Shown here piece by piece: positions 38,912 through 48,005 of a stretch of 64,000 nucleotides of DNA. The stretch is from Anaerobiospirillum succiniciproducens DSM 6400. Its GTDB lineage: Bacteria; Pseudomonadota; Gammaproteobacteria; Enterobacterales; Succinivibrionaceae. Position numbers and translations under genes: made by a program. Numbering within the stretch: position 1 is the first letter of the stretch; each line of letters begins with the position of its first letter. The notes below the pieces were generated by a model. The model ran no database searches. It had not been told where the DNA came from and saw only the letters and a list, made by a program, of their open reading frames with translations. Location of the stretch: assembly GCF_000482845.1 (NCBI RefSeq), contig NZ_AXWV01000012.1:1-64000 (forward strand). Reading direction: 5' to 3'.

Positions 38912-39466
38912 CTATTCGTAGAGCATGCCCTGCTTAACCTTATCAAATTGCTCAGCACCAATAAGCACCTTAAGGCAGGCTAAACCAAAGTCGATAGAGT
39001 AAGCTGGGCCCTTACCAGTTACTAATAAGTGCTGCGCATCGATAGTTACACCCTCTGCAGTGTAGTTTTTGATGCTTGCATGGCAGCCAGGATAGCCAGT
39101 AGCTTTTGCTTCGCCTACTAAGTCATGAGCGCCTAAAACTAAGCCTGGAGCTGCGCAAATAGCGCCAAGGTATTTGCCCTGTGCCTTATTTGCCTTTAAG
39201 AGTGCAACTAGGTGTTCATTAGCAGCACAGTTATTTGAGCCATCTAAACCACCCGGGATCACAATCATGTCATAAGGACCAACGCACTCACTAATGTGCT
39301 GATCGCAAACGACCTTCATGCCGTGAGACAGAGTCACTTCTTTTGAACCATCTGCAGTAACTGCAGCGCGAATTACCTTAACACCACCGCGATCTAAGAT
39401 GGAGGCAACTGAGGTAACTTCCATATCCTCAGAACCATTGGCATAAGCTACTAATGCAACAGGCAT
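38912..39466 (-). CDS. yajL: DJ-1/PfpI family protein (YajL-like)
   Basis: This 184-residue protein fits the DJ-1/YajL group, proposed glyoxalases/deglycases or oxidative stress chaperones. It has the nucleophile Cys104 in GAICAAPGLVLG, the partner Glu16 in GSEDMEV, and IVIPGGLDGSNNC. The length matches E. coli YajL (196). The ATG has GAGG upstream. It stands alone between lolE and pheS. The exact activity cannot be told from the sequence. Confidence 0.88.
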   Translation of the reverse strand: MPVALVAYANGSEDMEVTSVASILDRGGVKVIRAAVTADGSKEVTLSHGMKVVCDQHISECVGPYDMIVIPGGLDGSNNCAANEHLVALLKANKAQGKYLGAICAAPGLVLGAHDLVGEAKATGYPGCHASIKNYTAEGVTIDAQHLLVTGKGPAYSIDFGLACLKVLIGAEQFDKVKQGMLYE

Positions 39467-39796
39467 AGCTAAATCCTCAACATTACAATCACTGACTCAA
39501 CACAATCAAAAAAGCCAGTGCTACTTTGACTATGCTATTGAAAAATGCAAGCTTTTGCATCAAAGACTTTGTCTTTGTGAGATAAAAAACACACAAGCTC
39601 ACCTTAAGGACGCACACAAAACGTCCACAAAGCAGGATGCACTGCAACGCAAAAGTCACTCGTTTAGTTTAAAGGCTGCTCCACTTTACAGCACTCTTAG
39701 AGTAGATATCCTTTAGCCTCGCTCTTAGAGTAGATATCATCTAGCTTCGCTCTTAGCTGCAATACTCTTGTTAAGCACACTTGCCACTACCCTATT
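39467..39796. other. Spacer between lolE and the DJ-1 gene
   Basis: It holds a 28-bp tandem duplication at 39694-39756 near the lolE stop and otherwise shows no clear gene or terminator. Confidence 0.5.
39694..39756. repeat. 28-bp tandem repeat, two and a quarter copies
   Basis: CTCTTAGAGTAGATATC starts at 39694 and again at 39722, and CTCTTAG returns at 39750; the step is 28 each time. The array lies 40-100 bases beyond the lolE stop. Confidence 0.75.
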
Positions 39797-41296
39797 TTAG
39801 AGATTTAACTCCTGTGCTGGCTGCACACGGGAGGCACGCATGGCCGGATATATAGCGGCTAGCCAACTCATTAGCAATGATGCTAGAGCAACAATTAAAA
39901 CGTCGATGAAACTAAGATCGCTTGGAATGAAATTGATGAAATAGACATCCTCATTAAGCAGATCAAAGCCAAACCACTCTTTCCAAGAGGAAGTGATTGG
40001 ACTTAGGCTTAAGCTTAATAAGATACCTGGGATAAGACCAAATAAGGTGCCGTAAAGTCCGGTGATAATACCCATCAGTGAGAAAGTACGCACGATCTGA
40101 GATCGTGGCATACCCATAGTAAGCAAAATAGCAATCTCACGGCGCTTTTCACTGGTCATCATCATGAGGTTTGAGACGATATTAAAGCAAGCTACAGCTA
40201 AGACTAAGAACATGGCGATAAACATGATCTGTCTTACCATCTGAATATCATGGTAGAGCTTGCCTTGTGAATTAATCCAGGTTGAGAGCATCGCGTTTTC
40301 GCTGATCTTGCCGTAAGTAGCATCGTAAATAATGCGGTTGGTATCCTTAAGTACGCTAGTGCGAATATGGATAGCATTTGGACCTTCTAGCTTGGATATA
40401 GTTAGCAACTCATCAAGATCCATTAAGGCAAGCGATCCATCAAGCTGACCGCCTAAATGAATCACACCAATCACTAAAGCCTTGTTGCGATTAGGTGCCT
40501 TTAAAGAGCTTTCAAAATCCTTAAAATCATCATGCTGTTGTTGCACATTAGACATGACCATCATGGTCACGACATCGCCCGCACCAACACCTAACTTCTT
40601 AGCGATGCTAGAGCCAATGATAATGCGTGGCATCTTGTCATAAGCGCTATTAACTTGCTCACTAGCGCTATTAGATTGCTCACTAGCACTATCACCTGCT
40701 GCAGCTATACTCGTTTTAGTATCTACATCGCTAACCTTAGCGCTGTTGCTGTCATTTGTCTGAGTGTTTGTTTCTACTGACCTGTTGACCTTGGCCAAGG
40801 TGGTATCTTGAGTGGTATCTGCCTTTGGGGTATTAACTGAACAATGTCCGGCAATAGACTTGAACTCATCGTGATTGAGGCAATTCATGTCCACGTTGAT
40901 AAAGCGCTGAATCTCAACTACTTCTTTTTCAGCTTGCGGATCGATACCAGTGATGAGCAAAGGGGCAAATGCACGATTAGCTGAGAGGATGGCTCTTACC
41001 TCTGCTGCTGGGGCTGTAGATTGAATGCGCTTATCTTGTTTAAGCACACTTTCAATACCCTCGACATCTTTAAAGTGCGAGTCAGATGCGGTTAAACGTG
41101 CTGAAGGGATTACGGATAAGACGCGGTTTTCAAGCTCAGATTCAAAGCCATTCATCGCAGAGAAGCCGACAATAGCTGCAAACACACCTACTGCAATGCC
41201 GCAAGTTGAGGCAAAAGAGATGAAACGGGTTAAGGCACCTTTACGACGCGATCTAACGAAACGTAACGAAAGCATCATGCCTAAATTATCAGCCAC
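39797..41296 (-). CDS. lolE: Lipoprotein-releasing ABC permease LolE
   Basis: LolE and LolC span the inner membrane and pass lipoproteins to LolA. The protein has one N-terminal helix (LTRFISFASTCGIAVGVFAAIVGFSAMNGF, the E-type signature), a large periplasmic domain and three C-terminal helices. At 499 residues it exceeds the usual 415. The excess, at about residues 150-220, is a low-complexity Ser/Thr/Asn/Asp region with a repeated SASEQ unit. I prefer the GTG start at 41296, with AGGAG six bases upstream; an ATG five codons earlier is possible. It is the last gene of lolCDE, with 176 bases after lolD. Confidence 0.9.
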   Translation of the reverse strand: MADNLGMMLSLRFVRSRRKGALTRFISFASTCGIAVGVFAAIVGFSAMNGFESELENRVLSVIPSARLTASDSHFKDVEGIESVLKQDKRIQSTAPAAEVRAILSANRAFAPLLITGIDPQAEKEVVEIQRFINVDMNCLNHDEFKSIAGHCSVNTPKADTTQDTTLAKVNRSVETNTQTNDSNSAKVSDVDTKTSIAAAGDSASEQSNSASEQVNSAYDKMPRIIIGSSIAKKLGVGAGDVVTMMVMSNVQQQHDDFKDFESSLKAPNRNKALVIGVIHLGGQLDGSLALMDLDELLTISKLEGPNAIHIRTSVLKDTNRIIYDATYGKISENAMLSTWINSQGKLYHDIQMVRQIMFIAMFLVLAVACFNIVSNLMMMTSEKRREIAILLTMGMPRSQIVRTFSLMGIITGLYGTLFGLIPGILLSLSLSPITSSWKEWFGFDLLNEDVYFINFIPSDLSFIDVLIVALASLLMSWLAAIYPAMRASRVQPAQELNL

Positions 41297-41472
41297 AGAT
41301 TTCTCCTGCATTCTTAAGGTGGTTCAATGCCTACCATGACTTACCTTGCTAAGAGCTTAGCTTGGCAAGTTTGGTTACATTTAGCGTTTGGTAAGCTGTT
41401 AATTGCTCCCATCACGACTTTTCGTCTATCAGCACTAAGTCTTTAAAGACAAATCTAACAGACCTTGCTTAC

Positions 41473-42249
41473 TTATGAGCCTTTAGTTTTTAACTTTACT
41501 TCTTTTGCGGCTCTGCTAAGAGCTAATTTGCTAACTACTGAGGCAACCTCACTGTCAGAATCGCCAAAGGTGCCATCTTTAATGACACCGCCTGCCATTT
41601 CATAGATAGTGTCGCATTGCTTAGCTAAAGACATGTCATGGGTAACCATAACTACAGCTGAGCCTTCATCACGCACTAGCTCTTGTAACAGCTCAAATAC
41701 CTTAGCTGCATTAGTCTCATCAAGATTACCAGTTGGCTCATCGGCAAGAACCATCTCTGGTGAGTACACTAAAGCACGAGCAATAGCAGCACGCTGTCTT
41801 TCACCGCCAGAGAGCTCGGATGGCAAGTGATGCATGTGACTTACTAAACCTACTCGATCTAAAAGATACTGCGCTCTTTCTTTGGCTAAGGATGGATTTA
41901 CCTTATCAATAAGCAGAGGCAGCATTACATTTTCAAGCGCAGTAAAGTCACCTAAAAGATGATGAAACTGATAGACAAAGCCTAAATGACGATTTCTAAA
42001 ACGTGCTTTGGCTCTGCTTGAAAGGCCATTGATGAGCACATCCTGAAAGTAGATATCGCCCTTATCTGGAGTATCTAAGGTACCTAAGATATGTAACAAG
42101 GTACTCTTACCTGAACCAGACTTACCAACAATTGCAGTCATCTTTGAGGCCTCGATATCTAAATCGACTCCTTTGAGCACAGCTGTCTTGATCTTGCCTT
42201 CGTCATAAGCGTGCTCTATGCCGCGTCCTTTATATAAAATCTTGTGCAT
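41473..42249 (-). CDS. lolD: Lipoprotein-releasing ABC ATPase LolD
   Basis: LolD is the ATPase of LolCDE. The 258-residue protein has Walker A GKSGSGKST, the LolD-typical YQFHHLLGDFTALENVMLPLLI, signature LSGGERQR, Walker B with VLADEPTGNLD and the H-loop MVTHD. A C-terminal tail of about 25 residues (SDSEVASVVSKLALSRAAKE) is extra. It sits between lolC and lolE, in the E. coli order. Confidence 0.95.
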   Translation of the reverse strand: MHKILYKGRGIEHAYDEGKIKTAVLKGVDLDIEASKMTAIVGKSGSGKSTLLHILGTLDTPDKGDIYFQDVLINGLSSRAKARFRNRHLGFVYQFHHLLGDFTALENVMLPLLIDKVNPSLAKERAQYLLDRVGLVSHMHHLPSELSGGERQRAAIARALVYSPEMVLADEPTGNLDETNAAKVFELLQELVRDEGSAVVMVTHDMSLAKQCDTIYEMAGGVIKDGTFGDSDSEVASVVSKLALSRAAKEVKLKTKGS

Positions 42250-42369
42250 TGTTAGTAGTCCGTTACGGTAACTATAAACTTACATTAATCAAGGGTGAAG
42301 TTTGCTAGTACAAGATAGCTATCTAAGATAAGTACCTGCATAGCTTTCTTTACGATGAGCTGCCGCACA

Positions 42370-42443
42370 TTGTTTTAGCTATTCACTAAGTTTATTGTTT
42401 TAGCTATTCACTAAGTTTATTGTTTTAGCTATTCACTAAGTTT
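42370..42443. repeat. 25-bp tandem repeat, three copies, over the lolC 3' end
   Basis: TTGTTTTAGCTATTCACTAAGTTTA-type units start at 42370, 42395 and 42420 with an exact step of 25. The last unit overlaps the lolC stop codon (42425-42427), so the other two look like copies of the gene's end placed downstream. Confidence 0.85.
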
Positions 42444-43768
42444 GAGGCAGGGTCAGCTTTTGCGGCCACATAAGATGGGTAGAAAGTACACAGCAAAGAC
42501 ACGCCTAAACTTAAAACACAGATAACTACGATGTTCATTGGGTTTACTACCACTGGCAATTCACCTTGAACAATACTAATACCGATAGTGCTTAAAATAG
42601 CCTGCGCATTATAAGCCAGCGGAATGCCGGCAATCACACCAACTAAAGATCCTATGATGCCTGATGACATTCCAAGCAATCCAAAAATAGCAAGGATAGA
42701 TGAGCTAGGCATACCAATAGTCTTCAAGATGGCGATCTCACTAACACGTGAACTTACCATCATGGTCAGTGATGAGAGAATATTAAAAGCTGCCACTACA
42801 ACAATAAGACATAGCATTAAGGACATAGAGATCTTCTCAAGTCCCACGGCTTTAAATAAGTCGCCATAACGCGAGCGCCAATCGGTGTAAGCAAATTTTT
42901 TGTCTAATGTGGAGAGGGTCTCTTCAATTAAGAAAGGGTCACTTAAATACAGTCTGTAGTATTGCTCGCCCTTGCCTAGACGCAGAAAACGACTGACATC
43001 CTCATAGTTGCCAACTACAGTTGGGGCCGGTGACTTATCCAGACTATTTATAAGCGCACTTACTTCAAAGTTGCGTGCAACCGGGGTGATGCCAAATGGA
43101 GTGTAGCGAGCATTTTGCGTACTGATAAGTCTTACCTTGCTATCGTAAGAGAGCTCTATACCCATCTGCGAGACTTGCATATAGTTCACCGCTAGATGAT
43201 AGGATCCTGGTTCAAAATTGAACAAGCTGCCATAGGCATAGCCTAAAGAGTCAAACTCCATAAGCGGAATCTTAATTACCTTCTCACCTGTAGTGTAGGT
43301 TAAAGGCTCATCAGTGCTCTTAAGTTCATCACCTGAGTGCACACCTCTTTGTTCAAAATTAGCCACATCCTGCTCACTAATGCCAAGCTTTTGTGCATAG
43401 TCCTTAGAAAGGTACAAAGAGTTATTGTCGGTAGCTTGCAATGTAACCATGGCAATTTCACTACCAAATTGCATCATGGACTCGCCTTGAACAAAAGGAA
43501 CCAAGGCATTGACGTTATTTAACGAAAGTAAGTAAGGAATATCTTGTACCTGTGCTTTGACCACCAAATGAGCACAATCACTCAAGATGTTTTCTTTCAA
43601 GCGCTCTTGCAGACCCTGCATGATAGAGCTAACTACAATCAAGGCACATACACCAATGGCAATACCTAAAGTAGCCAATGTAGCCACAAACGATGCGAAG
43701 CGTTGTTTCTTGGTGCCTCTGGTATAGCGTACAGCAATGAAGAATATCGAGTTACTAAATAAACTCAC
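42425..43768 (-). CDS. lolC: Lipoprotein-releasing ABC permease LolC
   Basis: This 447-residue permease heads the minus-strand lolC-lolD-lolE group. The N-terminus (FFIAVRYTRGTKKQRFASFVATLATLGIAIGVCALIVVSSIM) is LolC/E-like, with one helix near residues 28-50, a periplasmic domain and three C-terminal helices (MSLMLCLIVVVAAFNILSSL onwards). The start is GTG at 43768, with TTAGG ten bases upstream. It recognises lipoproteins at the outer leaflet. The C or E label follows gene order. Its last codons are part of a 25-bp tandem repeat. Confidence 0.9.
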   Translation of the reverse strand: MSLFSNSIFFIAVRYTRGTKKQRFASFVATLATLGIAIGVCALIVVSSIMQGLQERLKENILSDCAHLVVKAQVQDIPYLLSLNNVNALVPFVQGESMMQFGSEIAMVTLQATDNNSLYLSKDYAQKLGISEQDVANFEQRGVHSGDELKSTDEPLTYTTGEKVIKIPLMEFDSLGYAYGSLFNFEPGSYHLAVNYMQVSQMGIELSYDSKVRLISTQNARYTPFGITPVARNFEVSALINSLDKSPAPTVVGNYEDVSRFLRLGKGEQYYRLYLSDPFLIEETLSTLDKKFAYTDWRSRYGDLFKAVGLEKISMSLMLCLIVVVAAFNILSSLTMMVSSRVSEIAILKTIGMPSSSILAIFGLLGMSSGIIGSLVGVIAGIPLAYNAQAILSTIGISIVQGELPVVVNPMNIVVICVLSLGVSLLCTFYPSYVAAKADPASNLVNS

Positions 43769-44105
43769 TTTATAAAAACCTAAAACATGTCATCCACAGT
43801 CATTGAAGCTGTGAGCATATCAGATTTAATAACACTTATCTTAATAAAACCGCTATTGCATCATAAAGGTAAGCTTTAACGGCCGAATGATGTTCAAAAC
43901 AACATCGATCATAAATAGTTTAGTGGCACGATCCACCACACATGGCTCTAAGCGTAAAAAGATCTAACGACCAACTTAACCTAACATGACACAGGCAGTA
44001 ACAAAGTTACATTCCTAATAGACCGTAGCGCTAAAAGCAATTAACAGCAGCTAGAAAACCTCTCCTTGATAAGTTCATGCTCTGATAATGTTATAGCGCA
44101 TTAAC
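43769..44105. other. Spacer between aldo/keto reductase gene and lolC
   Basis: No gene or strong signal is visible; it should contain the lol promoter. Confidence 0.45.
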
Positions 44106-44960
44106 TTATGGATGGTTATGACTAAGATCAGCAACAGCCTGAACAAACTCAGGATCAGAATGATCGCAAAATGCAGAACGCCCCGTATCGAGCATACGAA
44201 TTAAGGACATATCTGAGTTTGAGATCTCAAAATCAAACACACTAATATTCTCTTCCATACGCTTGATATGCGAAGACTTTGGAATGGCGATAATGCCACT
44301 TTGCACTAAAAAGCGCAGACCAATTTGAGCTACTGTGCGATTGTATTTAGCAGCGATCTTCAATAAAACTGGATTTTCAAAGAAGCTATTCTTACCCTCG
44401 GCAAAAGGCCCCCATGCCTCAAGCTGTACCTTAAACTTATCCATATAAGGCCTCAGCTTAGCTTGCTGCTGAAATACGTGAGTCTCCATCTGATTGATCT
44501 GAGGCTTGATCTCCATAAAGTTGCACAGATCAACGAGGCGATCGGCAAAGAAATTAGAGACGCCAATGGCTCTAACTTTGCCATCTTTAAGCGCTTTTTG
44601 CAGGGCTCTATACGTACCATAGTAATCGCCATATGGCTGATGGATCAGCATGAGATCAATATAGTCAGTCTGCAAGCGCTTGAGCGACTCATCAATCGAT
44701 GCTGCAGCTAAATTCTCACCACTATGAGCCACCCAGATCTTAGAAGTTAAAAAGAACTCATCACGAGGCACGGATGACTTTTTTACAGCCATGCCTACAG
44801 CCTCTTCATTGTGATAAGCCTGAGCTGTATCAATCAAACGATAACCCACGCTAATAGCATCGGATACGGCTTTAACACACTCATTATGATCAGGAATTTG
44901 GAACACACCAAAGCCCAATGCTGGTATCTTAACCCCATTGTTCAAAACAATATTGTGCAT
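44106..44960 (-). CDS. Aldo/keto reductase, AKR5/DkgA-like
   Basis: This 284-residue NADPH-dependent reductase of aldehydes or ketones shows the complete catalytic set: Asp44 and Tyr49 in RLIDTAQAYHNEEAVG, Lys74 in LTSKIWVAH and His107 in DLMLIHQPYGDYYG. The AIGVSNFFADRL and IAIPKSSHIKRMEENI segments bind the cofactor. The ATG has AGGAG eight bases upstream. It stands alone. Similar proteins include DkgA and YtbE; the substrate cannot be deduced. Confidence 0.9.
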   Translation of the reverse strand: MHNIVLNNGVKIPALGFGVFQIPDHNECVKAVSDAISVGYRLIDTAQAYHNEEAVGMAVKKSSVPRDEFFLTSKIWVAHSGENLAAASIDESLKRLQTDYIDLMLIHQPYGDYYGTYRALQKALKDGKVRAIGVSNFFADRLVDLCNFMEIKPQINQMETHVFQQQAKLRPYMDKFKVQLEAWGPFAEGKNSFFENPVLLKIAAKYNRTVAQIGLRFLVQSGIIAIPKSSHIKRMEENISVFDFEISNSDMSLIRMLDTGRSAFCDHSDPEFVQAVADLSHNHP

Positions 44961-45697
44961 CCTGGCTCCTACTCACTAGTTCAATCAGATCCTTGCTGCA
45001 GTTAAAGTCTAGTTCCATCAACATAATCTCTTACCTGCATTTAGCATATGATAGCTTCAGGTAAAGACATTTACTGCCAAAGTAAGTGACGATTCTAGCC
45101 GAAAGTTAAAACACTTTCTGTGTTGCCATCTAGGTTTTTGATGAAAAGACTCAAGATACAACTAAATTAGTACAAAAAGATCATCTCCTTATCCTAAAGC
45201 TAAGATCTTTAAGTGGCATTTACCCAGCTAACTAAGATCTTTAAGCGGCATATACCTAGCTCACTAAGATCTTTAAGCGGCATATACCTAGCTCACTGAG
45301 ACCTTTAAGCGGCATATACCTAGATCACTGAGATCTTAAAGTGCATATACCTAGATCACTGAGATCTTAAAGTGCATTTACCTAAATCACTAAGATCTTT
45401 GCCCCATTTGTGGACGTAAGGCAAATTTCTATGTTGTATCTAAGATCTTAGGTGTTACCACAGTCTCCACGATTTTATGAGACATTTTGTGATCTTTAGG
45501 CAGTAAAATTTTGGCGTGAACGACAAAAAATCTCAATCTATACGCTACAATAGCGACCTTAATGTTAGTGAGACGCACGTAATGCTAGAGCGCATTTTTG
45601 TTTATTGTAGGCGTGCAACCTACAAAGAAGATCGCTAAGCATTTAGCTATGTGCAATAGAGATAAAAGCGTGTTTTTGCTTCACGCTTAGTTTGAGA
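44961..45697. other. Spacer with 32-bp tandem array before the pilin-like gene
   Basis: No gene. It contains the tandem array at 45201-45400, a hairpin TGTAGG/CCTACA near 45607-45625, and a hairpin AAGCGTG/CACGCTT (45666-45688) that ends only 9 bases before the next ATG and could hide its weak ribosome site. Confidence 0.6.
45201..45400. repeat. 32-bp tandem repeat, six copies plus a partial
   Basis: Units beginning TAAGATCTTTAAGYGGCATW start at 45201, 45233, 45265, 45297, 45329, 45360 and 45391 (steps 32, 32, 32, 32, 31, 31). The common body is AGATCTTTAAGCGGCATATA then CCTAGCTCAC. Units are head to tail with no spacer, and the final copy breaks off after AGATCTTT. Confidence 0.9.
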
Positions 45698-46489
45698 ATG
45701 AAGAATTCTAAATCCCATTCAAAGCGCCTATCCATCGGTGAGCTTTTCTACTCATTCCAGGATTGGGCCTTATTCAATCACGATGGCTCTGTGAGTCGTT
45801 TTCGTGTGAGCTGCCTGAGCCTTTTCGCTCTGTCACTGCTCTTACACGTAGCACTCAAACTAAACGGTACTGACTATCAAGATCCTTCCTTGGTAGCAAC
45901 AAGAGCCGATGCCACCGCACAAGCTGTACCCGTTCAAACCTCTGTATCCCGTGGCTCCATGAGCCAAGGCCATGAGAGCAACAATCTCATGAGCATGAAT
46001 AGCACTCAGCAAACTGCTGCAGTTGATGAAGAGTGGGAAGAAGAGGAAGTTAAGAGCGCTTGGTACATGTTCGGCTTTGGCGATGAAGAGCGTAAAAAGA
46101 AGCAACAGCTTGCTGCTAACCGTAAAGCTGCTGCTAGCGAGATCATCGACGGAGCTGCTTTCTTATCAGCCTGCGGCAACATTAACTCTGGTTATATTGG
46201 CTGCCGTTTTAGCTTCTCTGAAAAGATTCAAAAGAACTTTGATAGCACTGTAGAAGCTGCTGATGATGGCTTTATGCTCACCTTAACTGCAAAGGGCAAT
46301 CAGCTTTCTGATCGTTGCTCCCGTTTTGTAGTTAACTCTGAGGGCGTTTATCAAGCCTTTGATCGCAATGGTGCCCTCAACAACAAGTGCTTTGGTAGCT
46401 CTATTAAGAGCTCAGAGGTTCTATCTATCCGCAACAATGAAGATCAAGTCCACTCTTCAAATTCTCAAAGCGGTTTAGCCTCTAACTAA
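45698..46489 (+). CDS. Membrane-anchored protein with pilin-like C-terminus, unknown role
   Basis: I do not recognise the whole protein (263 residues). One membrane helix lies at about 38-54 (SCLSLFALSLLLHVALKL), followed by a low-complexity segment rich in Ser, Gln and Glu, including an EEWEEEE cluster near 111-117. The C-terminal part (150-235) resembles the end of type IV pilins such as PilE: DGFMLTLTAKGNQLSDRC, then FVVNSEGVYQAF and a late Cys231, in the style of pilin TLTA-x-G-Q-x-D-x-C. No prepilin leader or Glu5-type helix is present, so it is not a normal pilin. The ATG at 45698 has only a weak ribosome site, and a TTG two codons upstream is possible. Confidence 0.65.
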   Translation: MKNSKSHSKRLSIGELFYSFQDWALFNHDGSVSRFRVSCLSLFALSLLLHVALKLNGTDYQDPSLVATRADATAQAVPVQTSVSRGSMSQGHESNNLMSMNSTQQTAAVDEEWEEEEVKSAWYMFGFGDEERKKKQQLAANRKAAASEIIDGAAFLSACGNINSGYIGCRFSFSEKIQKNFDSTVEAADDGFMLTLTAKGNQLSDRCSRFVVNSEGVYQAFDRNGALNNKCFGSSIKSSEVLSIRNNEDQVHSSNSQSGLASN

Positions 46490-46958
46490 GATCTCTAAGC
46501 TGCAGCCTCAGTGCTGCAGCTACCACCCATCCCTCAAGATCTTGGCTCATCTTAATCTATCCAGCCTAATTAGCATTAGTTTGTTGTTTCCCCACCATCT
46601 AATCCAATCACACTATCTTTACTTAGAAATCTAAATGCTAACAAGAGTGCCACTAGCTAATTACATATCTCATGTGGCCTAGATGCTATAACTGATGGCT
46701 AGATTGCCTTATATACGGGCTTTGTTGCGACTGTATCATCTGACTAAAAATCGCAATAAAAGCGCCAGTGCTCTAGCATACCATGAAGATAAAATGGCTA
46801 TTGTTCGGCCTTTGGTGCACAAGTGGGCCATCATAAGGGCGCGTTCATTGATGGTGTCTTTTGAACTTGTTGCGATGGAGTTGCAACAAACTAACTCAAA
46901 TTAGCCAATGGTGTATAATCAAACAGATATCCAAACCAACGGTAAGAAGACCTAAATT
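46490..46958. other. Spacer upstream of slyD
   Basis: A hairpin AGCTGCAG/CTGCAGCT (46498-46521) follows the previous gene. A 69-codon frame at 46695-46904 has no ribosome site or familiar sequence and is not called. A slyD promoter candidate lies at 46914-46919. Confidence 0.55.
46914..46919 (+). promoter_or_regulatory. Consensus -10 element of slyD
   Basis: TATAAT lies 39 bases before the slyD ATG. No good -35 is found at 16-18 bases upstream. Confidence 0.45.
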
Positions 46959-47711
46959 ATGTACAAGATTGCTGAAAACTCAGTCGTAAGTGTTTCCTAT
47001 TACGTAACTGATGAGACCGATCAAGTTGTTGGTCGTACAGACACTAACCAGCCTATGGTTGCTCTCTTAGGTAAAGGCCAATTAGTTAAGGGTCTTGAAG
47101 ATGCCTTAATCGGTCTTTCCAAGGGTGATGAGTTCGTAATTACTCTTGAGCCAAAAGATGCTTTTGGTGAGATCAAGCAGGAGCTCATTCAGGAAATCGA
47201 TCGCGGTTTATTTGGCAACTATCCTCTTGAGAAGGATAACATGTTCGAGGCTGACACTAGCACTGGCCCTCGTTTAGTTATCGTTTCCGAGATCAAGGAA
47301 AATACTGTTGTTGTAGACGGTAACCACCCATTAGCTGGTAAGACCTTAAAGTTCATGGGCACTGTTGAAGATGCTCGTGAGGCTACTGCTGAGGAAATCG
47401 CTCACGGTCACGCTCATCCAGATGGCCTGTGCCCATCAGAAAGCCACGGCGGCTGCTGCGGCGGTCACGGTGGTCATGGTTGCGGTTGTGGCGGCGGTCA
47501 CCACCATCACCATGAGGAAGATCATGAGTGCTGCGGTGGCGGTCATGAGCACGGTCACGGCGGCTGCGGTTGCTCTGGTCATGGTCATCACCACGATGAA
47601 GAGCACGAGTGCTGTGGTGGTCATGGTCATCACCACGATGATGAAGAGCATGAGTGCTGCGGCGGTGGTCATGGCCACGGTCACGGCGGCTGCGGTTGCA
47701 GACACAACTAA
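46959..47711 (+). CDS. slyD: FKBP-type peptidyl-prolyl isomerase SlyD with His/Cys-rich tail
   Basis: SlyD isomerises prolyl bonds, acts as a chaperone, and delivers nickel. The FKBP core with the IF (insert-in-flap) domain fills residues 1-145: VSYYVTDE, GKGQLVKGLEDALIGLSKGD, PKDAFGE. A metal-binding tail of about 100 residues follows, with 28 His and 15 Cys, built of repeated units such as EHECCGGGHGHGHGG. At 250 residues it is longer than E. coli SlyD (196), because of the tail. The neighbours give no hint of a specific hydrogenase or urease client. Confidence 0.95.
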   Translation: MYKIAENSVVSVSYYVTDETDQVVGRTDTNQPMVALLGKGQLVKGLEDALIGLSKGDEFVITLEPKDAFGEIKQELIQEIDRGLFGNYPLEKDNMFEADTSTGPRLVIVSEIKENTVVVDGNHPLAGKTLKFMGTVEDAREATAEEIAHGHAHPDGLCPSESHGGCCGGHGGHGCGCGGGHHHHHEEDHECCGGGHEHGHGGCGCSGHGHHHDEEHECCGGHGHHHDDEEHECCGGGHGHGHGGCGCRHN

Positions 47712-47813
47712 GATTTGATGCTCAAAACTTCTAAGCTCACCAAAACGCATTAATAACATCATTTTGGTGTACACTATGCGCCGAGCTTGTATAGTGCTTT
47801 TTAGCGCTTAAAT

Positions 47814-47851
47814 AAGCCCTCTTATGCTTAAAGCTTAAGAGGGCTTTGTAT
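47814..47851. terminator. Terminator after slyD
   Basis: AAGCCCTCTTA (47814-47824) pairs with TAAGAGGGCTT (47836-47846), followed by TGTATTT. An additional hairpin ACCAAAA/TTTTGGT lies at 47738-47767. Confidence 0.7.
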
Positions 47852-48005
47852 TTATGCCCAATCTGATTAAAGTTAATTCAATCCTCTTGCATGCAAGCAG
47901 TAATCTTTAATCATCTAAGCTAGAAACAAAGCTCCCATCACGTTGTTTTTTAGCCTTGCTGCTTAATAAACAACGATCTTCTACCTACTCTGATGTTTCT
48001 TATCT

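Noticed and set aside
45201-45400. CRISPR array
   Set aside because: Units are contiguous and gradually diverging with no unique spacers between them, and no cas gene lies in the window.
46695-46904. 69-codon plus-strand gene before slyD
   Set aside because: There is no ribosome site before its ATG, no familiar motif, and it overlaps the likely slyD promoter region.
46959-47774. Long frames antisense to and overlapping the SlyD tail
   Set aside because: They come from the repeated His/Cys codons in other frames.
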